From Treponema sp. (lineage in GTDB: Bacteria > Spirochaetota > Spirochaetia > Treponematales > Breznakiellaceae): a stretch of DNA of 64,000 nucleotides. The DNA lies in NCBI GenBank assembly GCA_009777535.1, contig WRLP01000004.1, forward strand, positions 62,001 to 126,000, in the 5' to 3' direction. Below are positions 25,629 to 34,558 of this stretch, piece by piece. Numbering within the stretch: position 1 is the first letter of the stretch; each line of letters opens with the position of its first letter. The position numbers and the translations under genes were made by a program. Below the pieces are notes generated by a model that worked only from the letters and a program-made list of their open reading frames with translations, made no database searches and was not told where the DNA came from.

Positions 25629-26600
25629 TCAGGGTTCCCAGTCCCCGACAAAGAGAATTTCCGGCTCAAGGATTATACCGGCTGCTTCTTTTACTTTCGC
25701 TGCCACTTCATCTGTAAGACGGCGAATATCCGCAGCCGATGCCCCTCCCCTGTTGATAATAATATTGCCATGAAAAGACGCCACCTGCGCATCCCCGATT
25801 TTCATGTTCCTAAGACCAAGCTCGTCAATTATCCTGCCGACGGGTTTGCCAAAATCCTCGTTGTTCTTAAAAACCGAGCCCGCGCACGGATAACTGTAAT
25901 GTCCCTTAAGCCGTCGATCCGATCTATTTATTTCCATTTCGCTCAGGATTTTTTTTTCATTTTCGGCCTTTAATCCGAAACGGGCGGTAAGTATTACACA
26001 ACTCTTCCCCTGAAAAGGACTGATCTTGTAGCCAAAATCGGCCCTTATCATTTTAACCCGTTTTTGCCGCGTTCGGCCGTTTGTTAATTTTTCATTAAAC
26101 CCGATAATTTCCGTTTCGATTAGCACATCAGCGATTTCCCTTCCGAAACAACGGGCGTTCATCAATACTGCTCCACCTATGCTGCCGGGCATTCCCGCAA
26201 GGAACTCAAGGCCGCTTAATCCGGCCGCAGCAGCACACTCGGCAGCTTCATCCAGGGTTGTGCCGGAACGGAAGACAAGCTCATTATCCGCACTATGGGA
26301 AGCCTGCCCCTTCCAGGCCGATGTATCAAGGACGATGCCTCGTATTCCACGGTCAGAGACAACAATATTGGCTCCGCCGCCCAGAACAAATACCGGAACG
26401 CCCTCCCATCGGGCTTTTTCCAACAAGCAGGCGGAAAAGACAGGGAATCCCTCTCCCTTCGGACGCAGCCAGCAGTCGGCATTGCCGCCGACCCTGAAAG
26501 TAGTATGTTCCGACATTGGTTCGTTATAACGTACTTCAACAGGGCACGGGGTTTCTTTTTTGCAGAAGCTGATAATTTTTTTTATTATCTGTGTATTCAA
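25629..26600 (-). CDS. murB: UDP-N-acetylenolpyruvoylglucosamine reductase
   Basis: 323 aa. It reduces UDP-GlcNAc-enolpyruvate to UDP-MurNAc with FAD and NADPH in peptidoglycan synthesis. FAD-binding features: EHTTFRVGGNADCWLRP, GGGANIVVSDRGIRG, LAGMPGSIGGA. The C-terminal domain has YSYPCAGSVFKN, with the catalytic serine, and ends in EPEILFVG. The short form (no Tyr loop) suggests type II. It is the last gene of the long minus-strand block, 22 bp after the HEAT-repeat gene. A weak hairpin (AGCGG...CCGCT) at about 25608-25628 follows the stop but has no T-run. Confidence 0.95.
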   Translation of the reverse strand: MNTQIIKKIISFCKKETPCPVEVRYNEPMSEHTTFRVGGNADCWLRPKGEGFPVFSACLLEKARWEGVPVFVLGGGANIVVSDRGIRGIVLDTSAWKGQASHSADNELVFRSGTTLDEAAECAAAAGLSGLEFLAGMPGSIGGAVLMNARCFGREIADVLIETEIIGFNEKLTNGRTRQKRVKMIRADFGYKISPFQGKSCVILTARFGLKAENEKKILSEMEINRSDRRLKGHYSYPCAGSVFKNNEDFGKPVGRIIDELGLRNMKIGDAQVASFHGNIIINRGGASAADIRRLTDEVAAKVKEAAGIILEPEILFVGDWEP

Positions 26601-26622
26601 AAACCGGATTCCTGTATTTTTT

Positions 26623-27990
26623 TTATAGCTCTATCCCAAGTCTTTCAGCGGTTCTTTGGGCTCTTCTGGCAAGGCTTTCGTTTCTTTCTTTCGTAAGGGT
26701 TATAATCTCTTCCGCCAGCTCTTTCAGGTCATTGTTGGCAGCCATATCGAGTCCGTAAAGTTTTTCCATTATTCCGCCGGTCTGTAAAAAACGGCGGGTA
26801 ACATTCAACATAATAGACGATGCCTGTTCTTCCCTGCCCGCAATAATTGTTTCTCCGGCTATCTTTAAGAAACCATTGTACAACGCCGTTTGGTTTCTCT
26901 GCCTTGCATCATCCAGTTCGGCGGCAAGACGGGGAAAGTATACTCCCCCGCTGTTTTTCATCAGCATTTCCGCGGAAACAAGCCGTACACGATCCGAGTT
27001 CCGCCGCTGTGTAAAAAACACGTCAATGGCGGCTAACGCCTCTTCGTTGGCGATTGCGCCAAGGGCGCGGATCGCCTCGTCTTTAACATTGGGAACATCA
27101 TCGCGTTCCGCCCGGAATTGAAGATATGGAACCGCAATCGCCAGCCTGCGATCGCGGCTGGCATGGCAGGCCGCTATGCGGGTGCGGTAATAAGAATCCC
27201 TGAACGCGTCCAGTATGGCATTGTCCACATCTTCGCCGGAAAAGGGGCCCAGCGCACCGACAGCGGCGGAACGCACATTCGGATCGTTTGAATTAATACA
27301 GCCAAGAATTGCCTCAAGACCATCCGGATCGCCGATTTTTGAAAGAGCGTCAAGCGCGGCAATACGCAGAGGAATACGTTCATCGTTATCGGAAACCAGT
27401 TCGACAAGAAGCGAAACACCCCTGGAAGAACCTGTTGCGCCGATGGAGGTAATTACTTCCCTTCGATTATCATCGCCCGGGTCGCGGTAGCTGTAATAAT
27501 CTATGAGGTATTCGGCAACATCATCGGCCGTTTCCGCATCGGCGATTCCAACGCGGCCAAGAGCGCGAAATGCGCCGTTCATAAAGCGCCGTTCTCCCGA
27601 ATCAAGCAATTCCATCAGGGCGCCCACGGCATCAGATGCTTTTACTTTTCCGATATAATCTATGGCGGAATGTACCGTTTCGTTCGCTTCATCGTCTCGT
27701 TCTTCAATAACCCTTATCGCCCTTTCTTCCAGACCGCTTTTTTCCCTGTCTCCAAAGAAGGAAAAAACCCCGCTTAGTATTCTCTGGTTTCGCGTAGTAT
27801 CAACAAGTGTGATAAGCTCATCATCAAGATAATCGGCTCCTTCGGTTCTAAGCGACTGTACAAGGGCGGCAATTTCGGTTTCGGTACCGTACAGAATTGT
27901 CGCAAGACGGGATTGTTCTACATCCTGCGCTTGTAAAAAAACCGGAGATAATAATCCAAAAATAATCACACAAAACATTTTATTTATCAT
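26623..27990 (-). CDS. Exported HEAT-repeat protein
   Basis: 455 aa from the ATG at 27990, which overlaps the tgt stop by 11 bp and has GGGAG upstream; an ATG at 28011 is less likely. The signal peptide ends at LQAQ. The rest is a stack of about ten HEAT/PBS-lyase-like helical repeats, each with a D-x-A-x-x-A-L-G pattern (VGALMELLDSGERRFMNGAF, IRALGAIANEEALAA). Such solenoids bind proteins; in spirochaetes they are common in the periplasm. The partner is unknown. It is translationally coupled to tgt. Confidence 0.85.
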   Translation of the reverse strand: MINKMFCVIIFGLLSPVFLQAQDVEQSRLATILYGTETEIAALVQSLRTEGADYLDDELITLVDTTRNQRILSGVFSFFGDREKSGLEERAIRVIEERDDEANETVHSAIDYIGKVKASDAVGALMELLDSGERRFMNGAFRALGRVGIADAETADDVAEYLIDYYSYRDPGDDNRREVITSIGATGSSRGVSLLVELVSDNDERIPLRIAALDALSKIGDPDGLEAILGCINSNDPNVRSAAVGALGPFSGEDVDNAILDAFRDSYYRTRIAACHASRDRRLAIAVPYLQFRAERDDVPNVKDEAIRALGAIANEEALAAIDVFFTQRRNSDRVRLVSAEMLMKNSGGVYFPRLAAELDDARQRNQTALYNGFLKIAGETIIAGREEQASSIMLNVTRRFLQTGGIMEKLYGLDMAANNDLKELAEEIITLTKERNESLARRAQRTAERLGIEL

Positions 27991-29116
27991 TATCCGGCTC
28001 CCTGTATCCACAAAGAAATTCTTTTTTGAATTCCATGAACCGGCCTTCTTCTATGGCGATACGGGCGCTTTGAACGAGCTCGTTCAAAAAGTATAAATTG
28101 TGGTAACTGGCCAGCATGGAACAGAGAATCTCCCCGGTTTTGAATAAATGGCGCAGGTATGCCCGGCTGTACCCCCGGCAGACCATGCAGCCGCACGCTT
28201 TATCTATCGGCATAAAATCAAGGCTGTTTTCGCTCTTTTTCAGGGCAAAAGGACCCTTTCTGGTATACACCCTGCCGTTTCTTCCCTCTCTGGTCGGAAG
28301 CACGCAGTCAAACATATCAATTCCGTGTTCTATGGCATTAAGGATATATTCAGGCGTTCCTATGCCCATTACATAACGGGGCTTTTCTTCAGGCAGCAGA
28401 GCGGCTGTCAGCGCCAATGTATCGACAAATACTTCCTTTGGCTCTCCGACCGACAAGCCGCCGATCGCAATACCCGGAGTATCGGCGGCTATACAGGCTT
28501 CAGCGCTTCTTTTACGAAGGTCGGGGAAAAAATTGCCCTGAACAATGCTGAACAGGCTGCCATTATAGGCTGAATTTGCGGATTTTTCTTCCCAGGTTTT
28601 TTTTGCACGTACAAGCCATTCGCTGGTTATGTTAAGGGCATTTTCGGCTTCTTTTCGGGACGTTCCCCAGGAAGAACAGTAATCGAGCTGCATCTGTATA
28701 TCGCTGTTAAGGACACATTGAATTTCCACGGCTTTTTCCGGGTTAAGGAAATGCCTGGAGCCGTCTACATGGGACTGAAACCATACGCCCTCACAGGTAA
28801 TTTTACGCAGGCCGGAAAGCGAAAAAACCTGAAAGCCCCCCGAGTCGGTCAGAATGTTTCTGTCCCAGTTAATAAACTTGTGAAGGCCGCCGGCTTTGTC
28901 TACAACATTCTGCCCCGGCCTAAGGTAAAGGTGATATGTATTCGATAAAATAATTTCAAAGCCGATTTTTTTTAAGTCGTCGACGGTAACGGCTTTTACT
29001 GTTCCGTTAGTTCCAACCGGCATAAAGACAGGAGTGGAAACCCTTCCGTGGGGCAAGCACAGGATTCCGGTTCTGGCGGCGCATTTTCCGTCCCGCTGTC
29101 CAAGAGTAAATTTCAC
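27980..29116 (-). CDS. tgt: tRNA-guanine transglycosylase
   Basis: 378 aa. It swaps guanine-34 for preQ1 in tRNAs with GUN anticodons, the entry to queuosine. Seen: SNTYHLYLRPG, DSGGFQVFSL with the active-site aspartate, GGLSVGEPKE, FDCVLPTREGRNG with the nucleophile, and the zinc site CGCMVCRGYSRAYLRHL with a later histidine (SYHNLYF). Length is standard. It is flanked by lptG (1 bp gap) and the HEAT gene (overlap). Where queuosine precursors are made or imported is not shown here. Confidence 0.97.
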   Translation of the reverse strand: MKFTLGQRDGKCAARTGILCLPHGRVSTPVFMPVGTNGTVKAVTVDDLKKIGFEIILSNTYHLYLRPGQNVVDKAGGLHKFINWDRNILTDSGGFQVFSLSGLRKITCEGVWFQSHVDGSRHFLNPEKAVEIQCVLNSDIQMQLDYCSSWGTSRKEAENALNITSEWLVRAKKTWEEKSANSAYNGSLFSIVQGNFFPDLRKRSAEACIAADTPGIAIGGLSVGEPKEVFVDTLALTAALLPEEKPRYVMGIGTPEYILNAIEHGIDMFDCVLPTREGRNGRVYTRKGPFALKKSENSLDFMPIDKACGCMVCRGYSRAYLRHLFKTGEILCSMLASYHNLYFLNELVQSARIAIEEGRFMEFKKEFLCGYREPDNDK

Positions 29117-29117
29117 T

Positions 29118-30182
29118 TTATGTTTTTGCGCCCTGCAGCATGAATAACCCTATTACAATAAAACTGATTATTGGAAACCACGCGCCGATAAAAGGGTGAA
29201 TGTATCCAAGCCCTGCCATTGTCATGCTGATCATTTCCATAATGTAAAAAACAACCGCCACAGAAAGGCTTGCGAAAAGGCTCATCAATAGTATGTTTTT
29301 TCTGAATCTGCCCCCCATGGAAATGGAAAGAACCATTACAATAAACGGAGCAACCGCAAAGGAAAAGCGGTGATAATAATTTGCCAGCGCTTCCACAGTA
29401 GGCAGACCGGCAGCCTTTAGATCACTGACCAAAAGCCCTGCGTCTCTTGCCGAAAGCTCTTCGACATTTACCGCGTTTCTTCTGAATATATCGGGGTGTT
29501 CCCGGTAGGAAGTACTTTCGGTATAGGGGCGTATTCTGAGCATTTCGTTTTCATACTGATAAATAACCGCGTTGCGCAGTTCCCAGTATGTTTCATTCCA
29601 TGCCGCCGATTGAGCGCGTATATGGGAAATCAGTTCCCCATTCGGGTCTACCTCAATAATACTTACACCATTAAGAATCAGGTTTACATGATCATAATAA
29701 TCGACTGAATATATAAGCTGGCCGTTTCTTGCCTTGATAACAACATCGGAATTATTTTCTGGGCGCAGCTGATGCAGGACACGCCTTGAAAGATTATTTT
29801 TAATTTTAAGAGTGGGGATAACAACCAAATCATCAAAATAAAATGATAATACCGAAGACAAAAGGCCTATCAGCACCAGGGACATACTGAAACGCCAGAA
29901 GGGAATCCCGGAAGAAAAAATAATTGTAAGCTCATTTTTTGCATACAAATCGCCAAGGGTATAGGCAGCGGCAAAAAGTAAAGAAATCGGAAGGGCGTAG
30001 GAAAAACTTTTTGGCAGATAAAAAAAACAAATCTGCATAATGGTTTTAACGGGAACTTCATAATTCAGATAACGGGCAAGATTGGCAAAAAGATCAATAA
30101 GTGACAAAACAAAGGCGAACATGGAAATAGCGACCGCAAAAATGGGAAGAAATTGGCGTGTTAGATATCTGTCCAGTATCAT
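29118..30182 (-). CDS. lptG: LptF/LptG-family permease (second of pair)
   Basis: 354 aa with three N-terminal and three C-terminal membrane helices around a periplasmic beta-jellyroll (about 120-255), the YjgP/YjgQ plan. In Gram-negatives these subunits, with the LptB ATPase, extract lipopolysaccharide. Treponemes of this type generally lack typical LPS, so the cargo may be another glycolipid. It starts inside the end of the upstream partner (4-bp overlap), so the two are made together. LptF versus LptG is assigned by order only. Confidence 0.85.
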   Translation of the reverse strand: MILDRYLTRQFLPIFAVAISMFAFVLSLIDLFANLARYLNYEVPVKTIMQICFFYLPKSFSYALPISLLFAAAYTLGDLYAKNELTIIFSSGIPFWRFSMSLVLIGLLSSVLSFYFDDLVVIPTLKIKNNLSRRVLHQLRPENNSDVVIKARNGQLIYSVDYYDHVNLILNGVSIIEVDPNGELISHIRAQSAAWNETYWELRNAVIYQYENEMLRIRPYTESTSYREHPDIFRRNAVNVEELSARDAGLLVSDLKAAGLPTVEALANYYHRFSFAVAPFIVMVLSISMGGRFRKNILLMSLFASLSVAVVFYIMEMISMTMAGLGYIHPFIGAWFPIISFIVIGLFMLQGAKT

Positions 30183-31510
30183 TTACTTACCTTAATGACA
30201 GCCAGGACAAGACCTATTGAAAGCGCCAGAATATTGGGCAGCCAGATTGACCAAAAGGGGGGTGTACTTAACCGCATGCCAAATGTCTGCCCCCCTATGA
30301 GCATGGCCCAGTAAATAACTGCTATTATCTGACCAAAAATAAACCCCACGGTTTGGCCGCTTTTTTTTGCCATCATTCCCAGGGAAACAGCCAAAAATAC
30401 AAAGGAGAAAGCGCCAAACGGGATAGAAAACTTTTTATAATATTCAAGCCAGTGCAGAAGCAGGCTTCGATCCCTTCCGATGTCTTCGATCGCATTCGCC
30501 TCCCGCTGGAAGCCGGCGATACTGGAGCTTTTCCTGTTCCATGATTCGGCATAATATCCCGCCCTAAGCACGTCTTCCAGAGCATACCCCTGAACAACCG
30601 CCCTTTTTCGCCTTTCGTTAAGCCTTCTGTTAACTTCTACCCTTCTTTTTACGATTTCTGAACGGACGTCCCTGGAACTCATTTCGCGGGGGCTTATGGC
30701 GCCGACAGCCTGCATTAAATCTTCCTGAGGCACCCAGTAACGCAAAAAAGAAGACGTCGCATAATCATAGTCTTCCCTGACGTTTTCTTTCGACGATTGG
30801 ACAAAAGCCCTCTGCAGATCGATACTCAGGCCCGCCCGCCCCGAATCCTTCAGTTCCGCGTTATTCGCCATGATATAACGCCGCTCACCGTCGCTGGTTG
30901 TATCCAGTATAATCAGATTGTCTATTGTGTTGCCATTGACATTTCCGGTAACAATTACCGTATCCTTGAATTTTTTTACCGAATTGGCTTCCAGCTCCAG
31001 CGCCGGAACCGATACCAATATCCGCCGCCATAGCTTGGTAAACTGAATTGTACCGGCCGGCAGCAAAACATCATTCGCGAAAAATGATATAACGGAAATA
31101 ACTATCCCAACCGTTATGGCAGGGAGAAAAATATTCCTGTATGAAAGGCCGGACGTGAGCATTACAAGAATTTCGTTATCGGAAGTAAGGCGCCCCACGG
31201 TCATAAGTGTGCCAACAAGTGAAGCGAATGGAGCGGACATGGCGATAACGCCCGGCAGGGAAAAAAACACCAGTAACGCAACCTGATTAAAGGGCACATG
31301 CTTGGTGAGTATTTCCTTGGTCATAAGCAGTATTTGGTTTACAAAAAAGATAAAAAAGAAGAAAAGAAACGAAATGAAAAAAGAAAAAAACGCTTCGGTA
31401 AGTACATACTTAAAAATTGTATTAGATATGGAACGGCTGCTTTCCAGGCTCTTTTCGCCCCCAACGATTCGGCCGGCCCTGAATCTTTTCCGCAAAGCTG
31501 TCAGATACAC
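30179..31510 (-). CDS. lptF: LptF/LptG-family permease (first of pair)
   Basis: 443 aa, same plan as its neighbour but with a longer N-terminal tail (about 30 basic residues) and a longer arginine-rich insert in the periplasmic domain (VEVNRRLNERRKRA). The first helix region is extremely phenylalanine-rich (SFFISFLFFFFIFF). GTG start at 31510 with GCGAGG upstream; the dut stop lies 11 bp before it. With lptG it should form the membrane half of a lipid-extracting ABC transporter; the ATPase gene is not in the window. Confidence 0.82.
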   Translation of the reverse strand: MYLTALRKRFRAGRIVGGEKSLESSRSISNTIFKYVLTEAFFSFFISFLFFFFIFFVNQILLMTKEILTKHVPFNQVALLVFFSLPGVIAMSAPFASLVGTLMTVGRLTSDNEILVMLTSGLSYRNIFLPAITVGIVISVISFFANDVLLPAGTIQFTKLWRRILVSVPALELEANSVKKFKDTVIVTGNVNGNTIDNLIILDTTSDGERRYIMANNAELKDSGRAGLSIDLQRAFVQSSKENVREDYDYATSSFLRYWVPQEDLMQAVGAISPREMSSRDVRSEIVKRRVEVNRRLNERRKRAVVQGYALEDVLRAGYYAESWNRKSSSIAGFQREANAIEDIGRDRSLLLHWLEYYKKFSIPFGAFSFVFLAVSLGMMAKKSGQTVGFIFGQIIAVIYWAMLIGGQTFGMRLSTPPFWSIWLPNILALSIGLVLAVIKVSK

Positions 31511-31521
31511 TTATACCTCGC

Positions 31522-31965
31522 TTAAATCCCTGTAGAACCAAAGCCGGCGCTCCCCCGCCGGGTACAGGAAAGAGCCTGCGCTTCTTCGACCATCGTCCGG
31601 CAGACCGGAGCAATTACAAGCTGTGCGATTCGGTCGCCGTCTTTTATGGTAACACGCTCACCGCCCAAATTAATCAGTATTATTTCCAAATCGCCGCGGT
31701 AATCCGAATCGATTGTACCCGGCGAATTAAGCACGGTAAGTCCCGCATTTATCGCCAGGCCGGAACGGGGGCGCACCTGCGCCTCATAGCCCGCCGGAAT
31801 TTCAATCCTAAGCCCTGTCGGTACCTTTACCCTGCCAAGCGGCTCGATATTCAAATCCGAGTCCAAAAATGCCCGCAGATCCATACCGGCGGCGCCATCA
31901 CTTTCATAACAGGGAATTGGAACGCGCTTACTGGCCCTAAGTATTTTAAGAAGCGGCGCCCGCAT
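31522..31965 (-). CDS. dut: Deoxyuridine 5'-triphosphate nucleotidohydrolase
   Basis: 147 aa from the ATG at 31965 (AGGGG upstream, 10 bp after the pnp stop). Longer in-frame openings would overlap pnp. The five trimeric-dUTPase motifs are visible: AGMDLRA, PRSGLA, GTIDSDYRGD, GDRIAQLVI, and the C-terminal RRGSAGFGSTG that closes over the active site. It hydrolyses dUTP to dUMP, keeping uracil out of DNA and feeding thymidylate synthesis. Confidence 0.96.
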   Translation of the reverse strand: MRAPLLKILRASKRVPIPCYESDGAAGMDLRAFLDSDLNIEPLGRVKVPTGLRIEIPAGYEAQVRPRSGLAINAGLTVLNSPGTIDSDYRGDLEIILINLGGERVTIKDGDRIAQLVIAPVCRTMVEEAQALSCTRRGSAGFGSTGI

Positions 31966-31975
31966 TTCTATTCCC

Positions 31976-34171
31976 CTATTTACGAAAATCCCCTGTTCTG
32001 CCGCGGCGGCGTGAAAAATCCCCGCCATGACCGCTTCCGCGGTGCTCATCCCTTCTCTCACCCGCTCCGCTCTCCTGGGAGCCGTCGGGATCAATGGCGT
32101 CTATATACGAGAGGTTGAGCCTGCCCAACTTGTCGATCTCCAGCAGCTTAACCTGAATCTGCTGCCCCTCTTTCAGCACATCGGTTACCTGTGATATTCG
32201 CTGCCGCGAGAGTTTGCTGATATGCACCAGCCCTTCTTTACCGGGCAGTATCTCAACAAAGGCGCCGAAATCCATTATCCGCTTTACAACGCCGTCATAA
32301 ACCCTGTCTATTTCCGGATCGGAGGCAATGCCCATAACAGCCGCTTTGGCGTCTTCGGAATCCTTGGTATTCTTGCCGAATATGGTAACGGTTCCATCAT
32401 CTTCTGTGTTAATCTTGACCGAATACTGCTCACAGATAGCTTTGATGTTTTTCCCGCCCGGGCCGATGAGCGCGCCGATTTTATCAATGTCGATTCGCAT
32501 TGTTAGAATTTTCGGAGCATACTCGCTGATTTCATCAACCGGTTTGCTGATACACTGATTCATTACCGAAAGAATATGCAGCCTTCCCCTCTTTGCCTGC
32601 TCCAGGGCCTTTTGCATAATTTCGGAGCTTACTCCCGCGATTTTAATGTCCATCTGAAAGCCGGTAATTCCGTCCTGGGTTCCGGCAACCTTGAAGTCCA
32701 TGTCTCCAAGATGATCTTCCTCGCCGAGAATGTCAGATAACACGGCAAAACGCCCGCCGTTTTCTTCGGTAATAAGGCCCATTGCGATACCAGCAACGGG
32801 CTTTTTCATGGGAACGCCGGCGTGCAGCATGGAAAGTGTTCCCCCGCAAACCGAAGCCATTGAAGATGAGCCGTTGGATTCCATAATTTCGGAAACCACC
32901 CGCACGGTATAGGGGAAATCTTCTTTCGACGGAACCATGGCCTCCAGTGAACGGCGGGCGAGGTTTCCGTGGCCGATTTCGCGGCGGCCGGTGGAAAGCC
33001 TTCCGGTTTCACCTACCGAATATGGCGGGAAATTGTAGTGCAGCATGAAGTTTTCACGCTTGTCACCCTCGATGTCATCATAGACCTGCTCATCAAAAAC
33101 AGTGCCAAGTGTGGTAACGCACAGAGCCTGGGTTTCGCCGCGGGTAAAAAGCGCCGAACCATGCGTCCGCTGCAGTATACCTACATCGCAGGCTATATCA
33201 CGAATATCTTCCAGGCCCCGTCCATCTACTCTTAAACCCTTATCCAAAATTGATGAGCGTAAAATATCATACTGCATATCTTCGAAAAGGGCGTTAAAGA
33301 GTTTCTTCTGAATTTCGTCTTCAAGCTGGCCTGAATATTTTTCTTTCAACTCGGATTTAACAGCTGCTATGCCATCATGCCGTTCCTGTTTGGTTTTAAG
33401 GAAGCATGCTTTTTCCAGCTTGGGATATGTTTCGTTTTTAATGGCATCTGCGTTTTCCAGCGAATGAGAAAGTTCTACCAGGGGGAGTTTTGGTTTTCCT
33501 GCAAGCTCCCGCAATTTTTCCTGAAGATCGCAGAATTCAATAATCATGTTATGCGCCTTATTAAGCGCCTCAATCATCACCTCTTCGCTTACTTCTTTTG
33601 CGCCGCCTTCGACCATGGTAATGCCGCCCCTTGTTCCGGCAACAACAATTTCCATGGTGGATTTTTCAATCTGCTCGTAAGTTGGGTTTACAATTAGCTC
33701 CCCATCTACCTGGCAGACTCTTATCCCCGCTACAGGGCCGTTAAATGGAATATCCGAGATGTGAACAGCGGCGGAAGATGCAATAATCGCCAACATATCG
33801 GGAGGATTGATCTGATCTGTTGAGAGGGTTGTAGGTACAAGCTGAATTTCCCGCCCGAAACTTTTCTCAAAAAGAGGGCGCATCGGCCTGTCTATAAGGC
33901 GGGAGACAAGAATCTCCTTGTCCTTGGGACGGCTTTCGCGCTTGATAAACCCGCCGGGAATTTTCCCAGCAGCATAATATTTTTCGTTGTATTCAACGGT
34001 AAGGGGCACATAATCAAGGCCCTCCACCGATTCCGATGATGAACAAACAGTGGCGATTACCGCCGAGCCGGCATATTGCGCGAAGACGGATCCATTTGCC
34101 TGTTTGGCGATTCTGCCGGTTTCCAGAATTAAATCTTTTCCGGCGATTTGAAGTGTTACTTTTTGAACCAT
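31976..34171 (-). CDS. pnp: Polyribonucleotide nucleotidyltransferase (PNPase)
   Basis: 731 aa. Two RNase PH-like domains (about 1-225 and 310-540), the second containing FPPYSVGE, GRREIGHG and the active-site stretch AGVPMKKPVAGIAMGL...LGDMDFKVAGT; then a KH domain (IGPGGKNIKAICEQY) and an S1 domain (YDGVVKRIMDFGAFVEILPGKEGLVHIS). The tail is rich in Arg, Gly and Asp. It degrades RNA 3' to 5' with phosphate. Start and rpsO stop share a base. The rpsO-pnp arrangement is conserved across bacteria, and an autoregulated leader is usual. Confidence 0.97.
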   Translation of the reverse strand: MVQKVTLQIAGKDLILETGRIAKQANGSVFAQYAGSAVIATVCSSSESVEGLDYVPLTVEYNEKYYAAGKIPGGFIKRESRPKDKEILVSRLIDRPMRPLFEKSFGREIQLVPTTLSTDQINPPDMLAIIASSAAVHISDIPFNGPVAGIRVCQVDGELIVNPTYEQIEKSTMEIVVAGTRGGITMVEGGAKEVSEEVMIEALNKAHNMIIEFCDLQEKLRELAGKPKLPLVELSHSLENADAIKNETYPKLEKACFLKTKQERHDGIAAVKSELKEKYSGQLEDEIQKKLFNALFEDMQYDILRSSILDKGLRVDGRGLEDIRDIACDVGILQRTHGSALFTRGETQALCVTTLGTVFDEQVYDDIEGDKRENFMLHYNFPPYSVGETGRLSTGRREIGHGNLARRSLEAMVPSKEDFPYTVRVVSEIMESNGSSSMASVCGGTLSMLHAGVPMKKPVAGIAMGLITEENGGRFAVLSDILGEEDHLGDMDFKVAGTQDGITGFQMDIKIAGVSSEIMQKALEQAKRGRLHILSVMNQCISKPVDEISEYAPKILTMRIDIDKIGALIGPGGKNIKAICEQYSVKINTEDDGTVTIFGKNTKDSEDAKAAVMGIASDPEIDRVYDGVVKRIMDFGAFVEILPGKEGLVHISKLSRQRISQVTDVLKEGQQIQVKLLEIDKLGRLNLSYIDAIDPDGSQESGAGERRDEHRGSGHGGDFSRRRGRTGDFRK

Positions 34172-34440
34172 TATTTACGCAGCCCCAGCTCCTTTATGAG
34201 CTTGCGGTACCTTTCCAGGTTTGTACGCTGAATATATTTCAGCATACGTCTGCGTTTTCCTACCAGGATCAAAAGTCCCCGTTGACCGGATTTGTCTTTT
34301 TTGAACTGTTTACAGTGCCCGGTAAGCTGGTTGATACGTTCAGTAAGCAGAGCAATCTGAACTTCCACTGCGCCAGTATCCTTCTCGCTTTTTCCGAATT
34401 TTGAAACGATGGATGTAACGCTTTCCTTGTTTAAAGCCAT
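34171..34440 (-). CDS. rpsO: 30S ribosomal protein S15
   Basis: 89 aa, exact family length. The S15 signature is clear: TGAVEVQIALLTERINQLTGH and KRRRMLKYIQRTNLERYRKLIKELGLRK. It binds the central domain of 16S rRNA. AGGAGAAAATAA precedes the ATG. About 118 bp separate it from truB; that gap shows no clear terminator, so rpsO-pnp may also have its own promoter, which I cannot identify. Confidence 0.98.
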   Translation of the reverse strand: MALNKESVTSIVSKFGKSEKDTGAVEVQIALLTERINQLTGHCKQFKKDKSGQRGLLILVGKRRRMLKYIQRTNLERYRKLIKELGLRK

Positions 34441-34558
34441 TTATTTTCTCCTAATTGGGTACTCAAAAAAGGGCACCATTAATAAAAACGGTCCCGGAAT
34501 CTGTCATTGAAAAGAGGGCAGACTATTTTCCCTATATTTGCTGAAATCCGCTGAAAAG

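Noticed and set aside
31966-32094. Longer dUTPase N-terminus
   Set aside because: It would overlap the end of pnp in another frame; ATG 31965 has a good ribosome binding site and gives the normal length.
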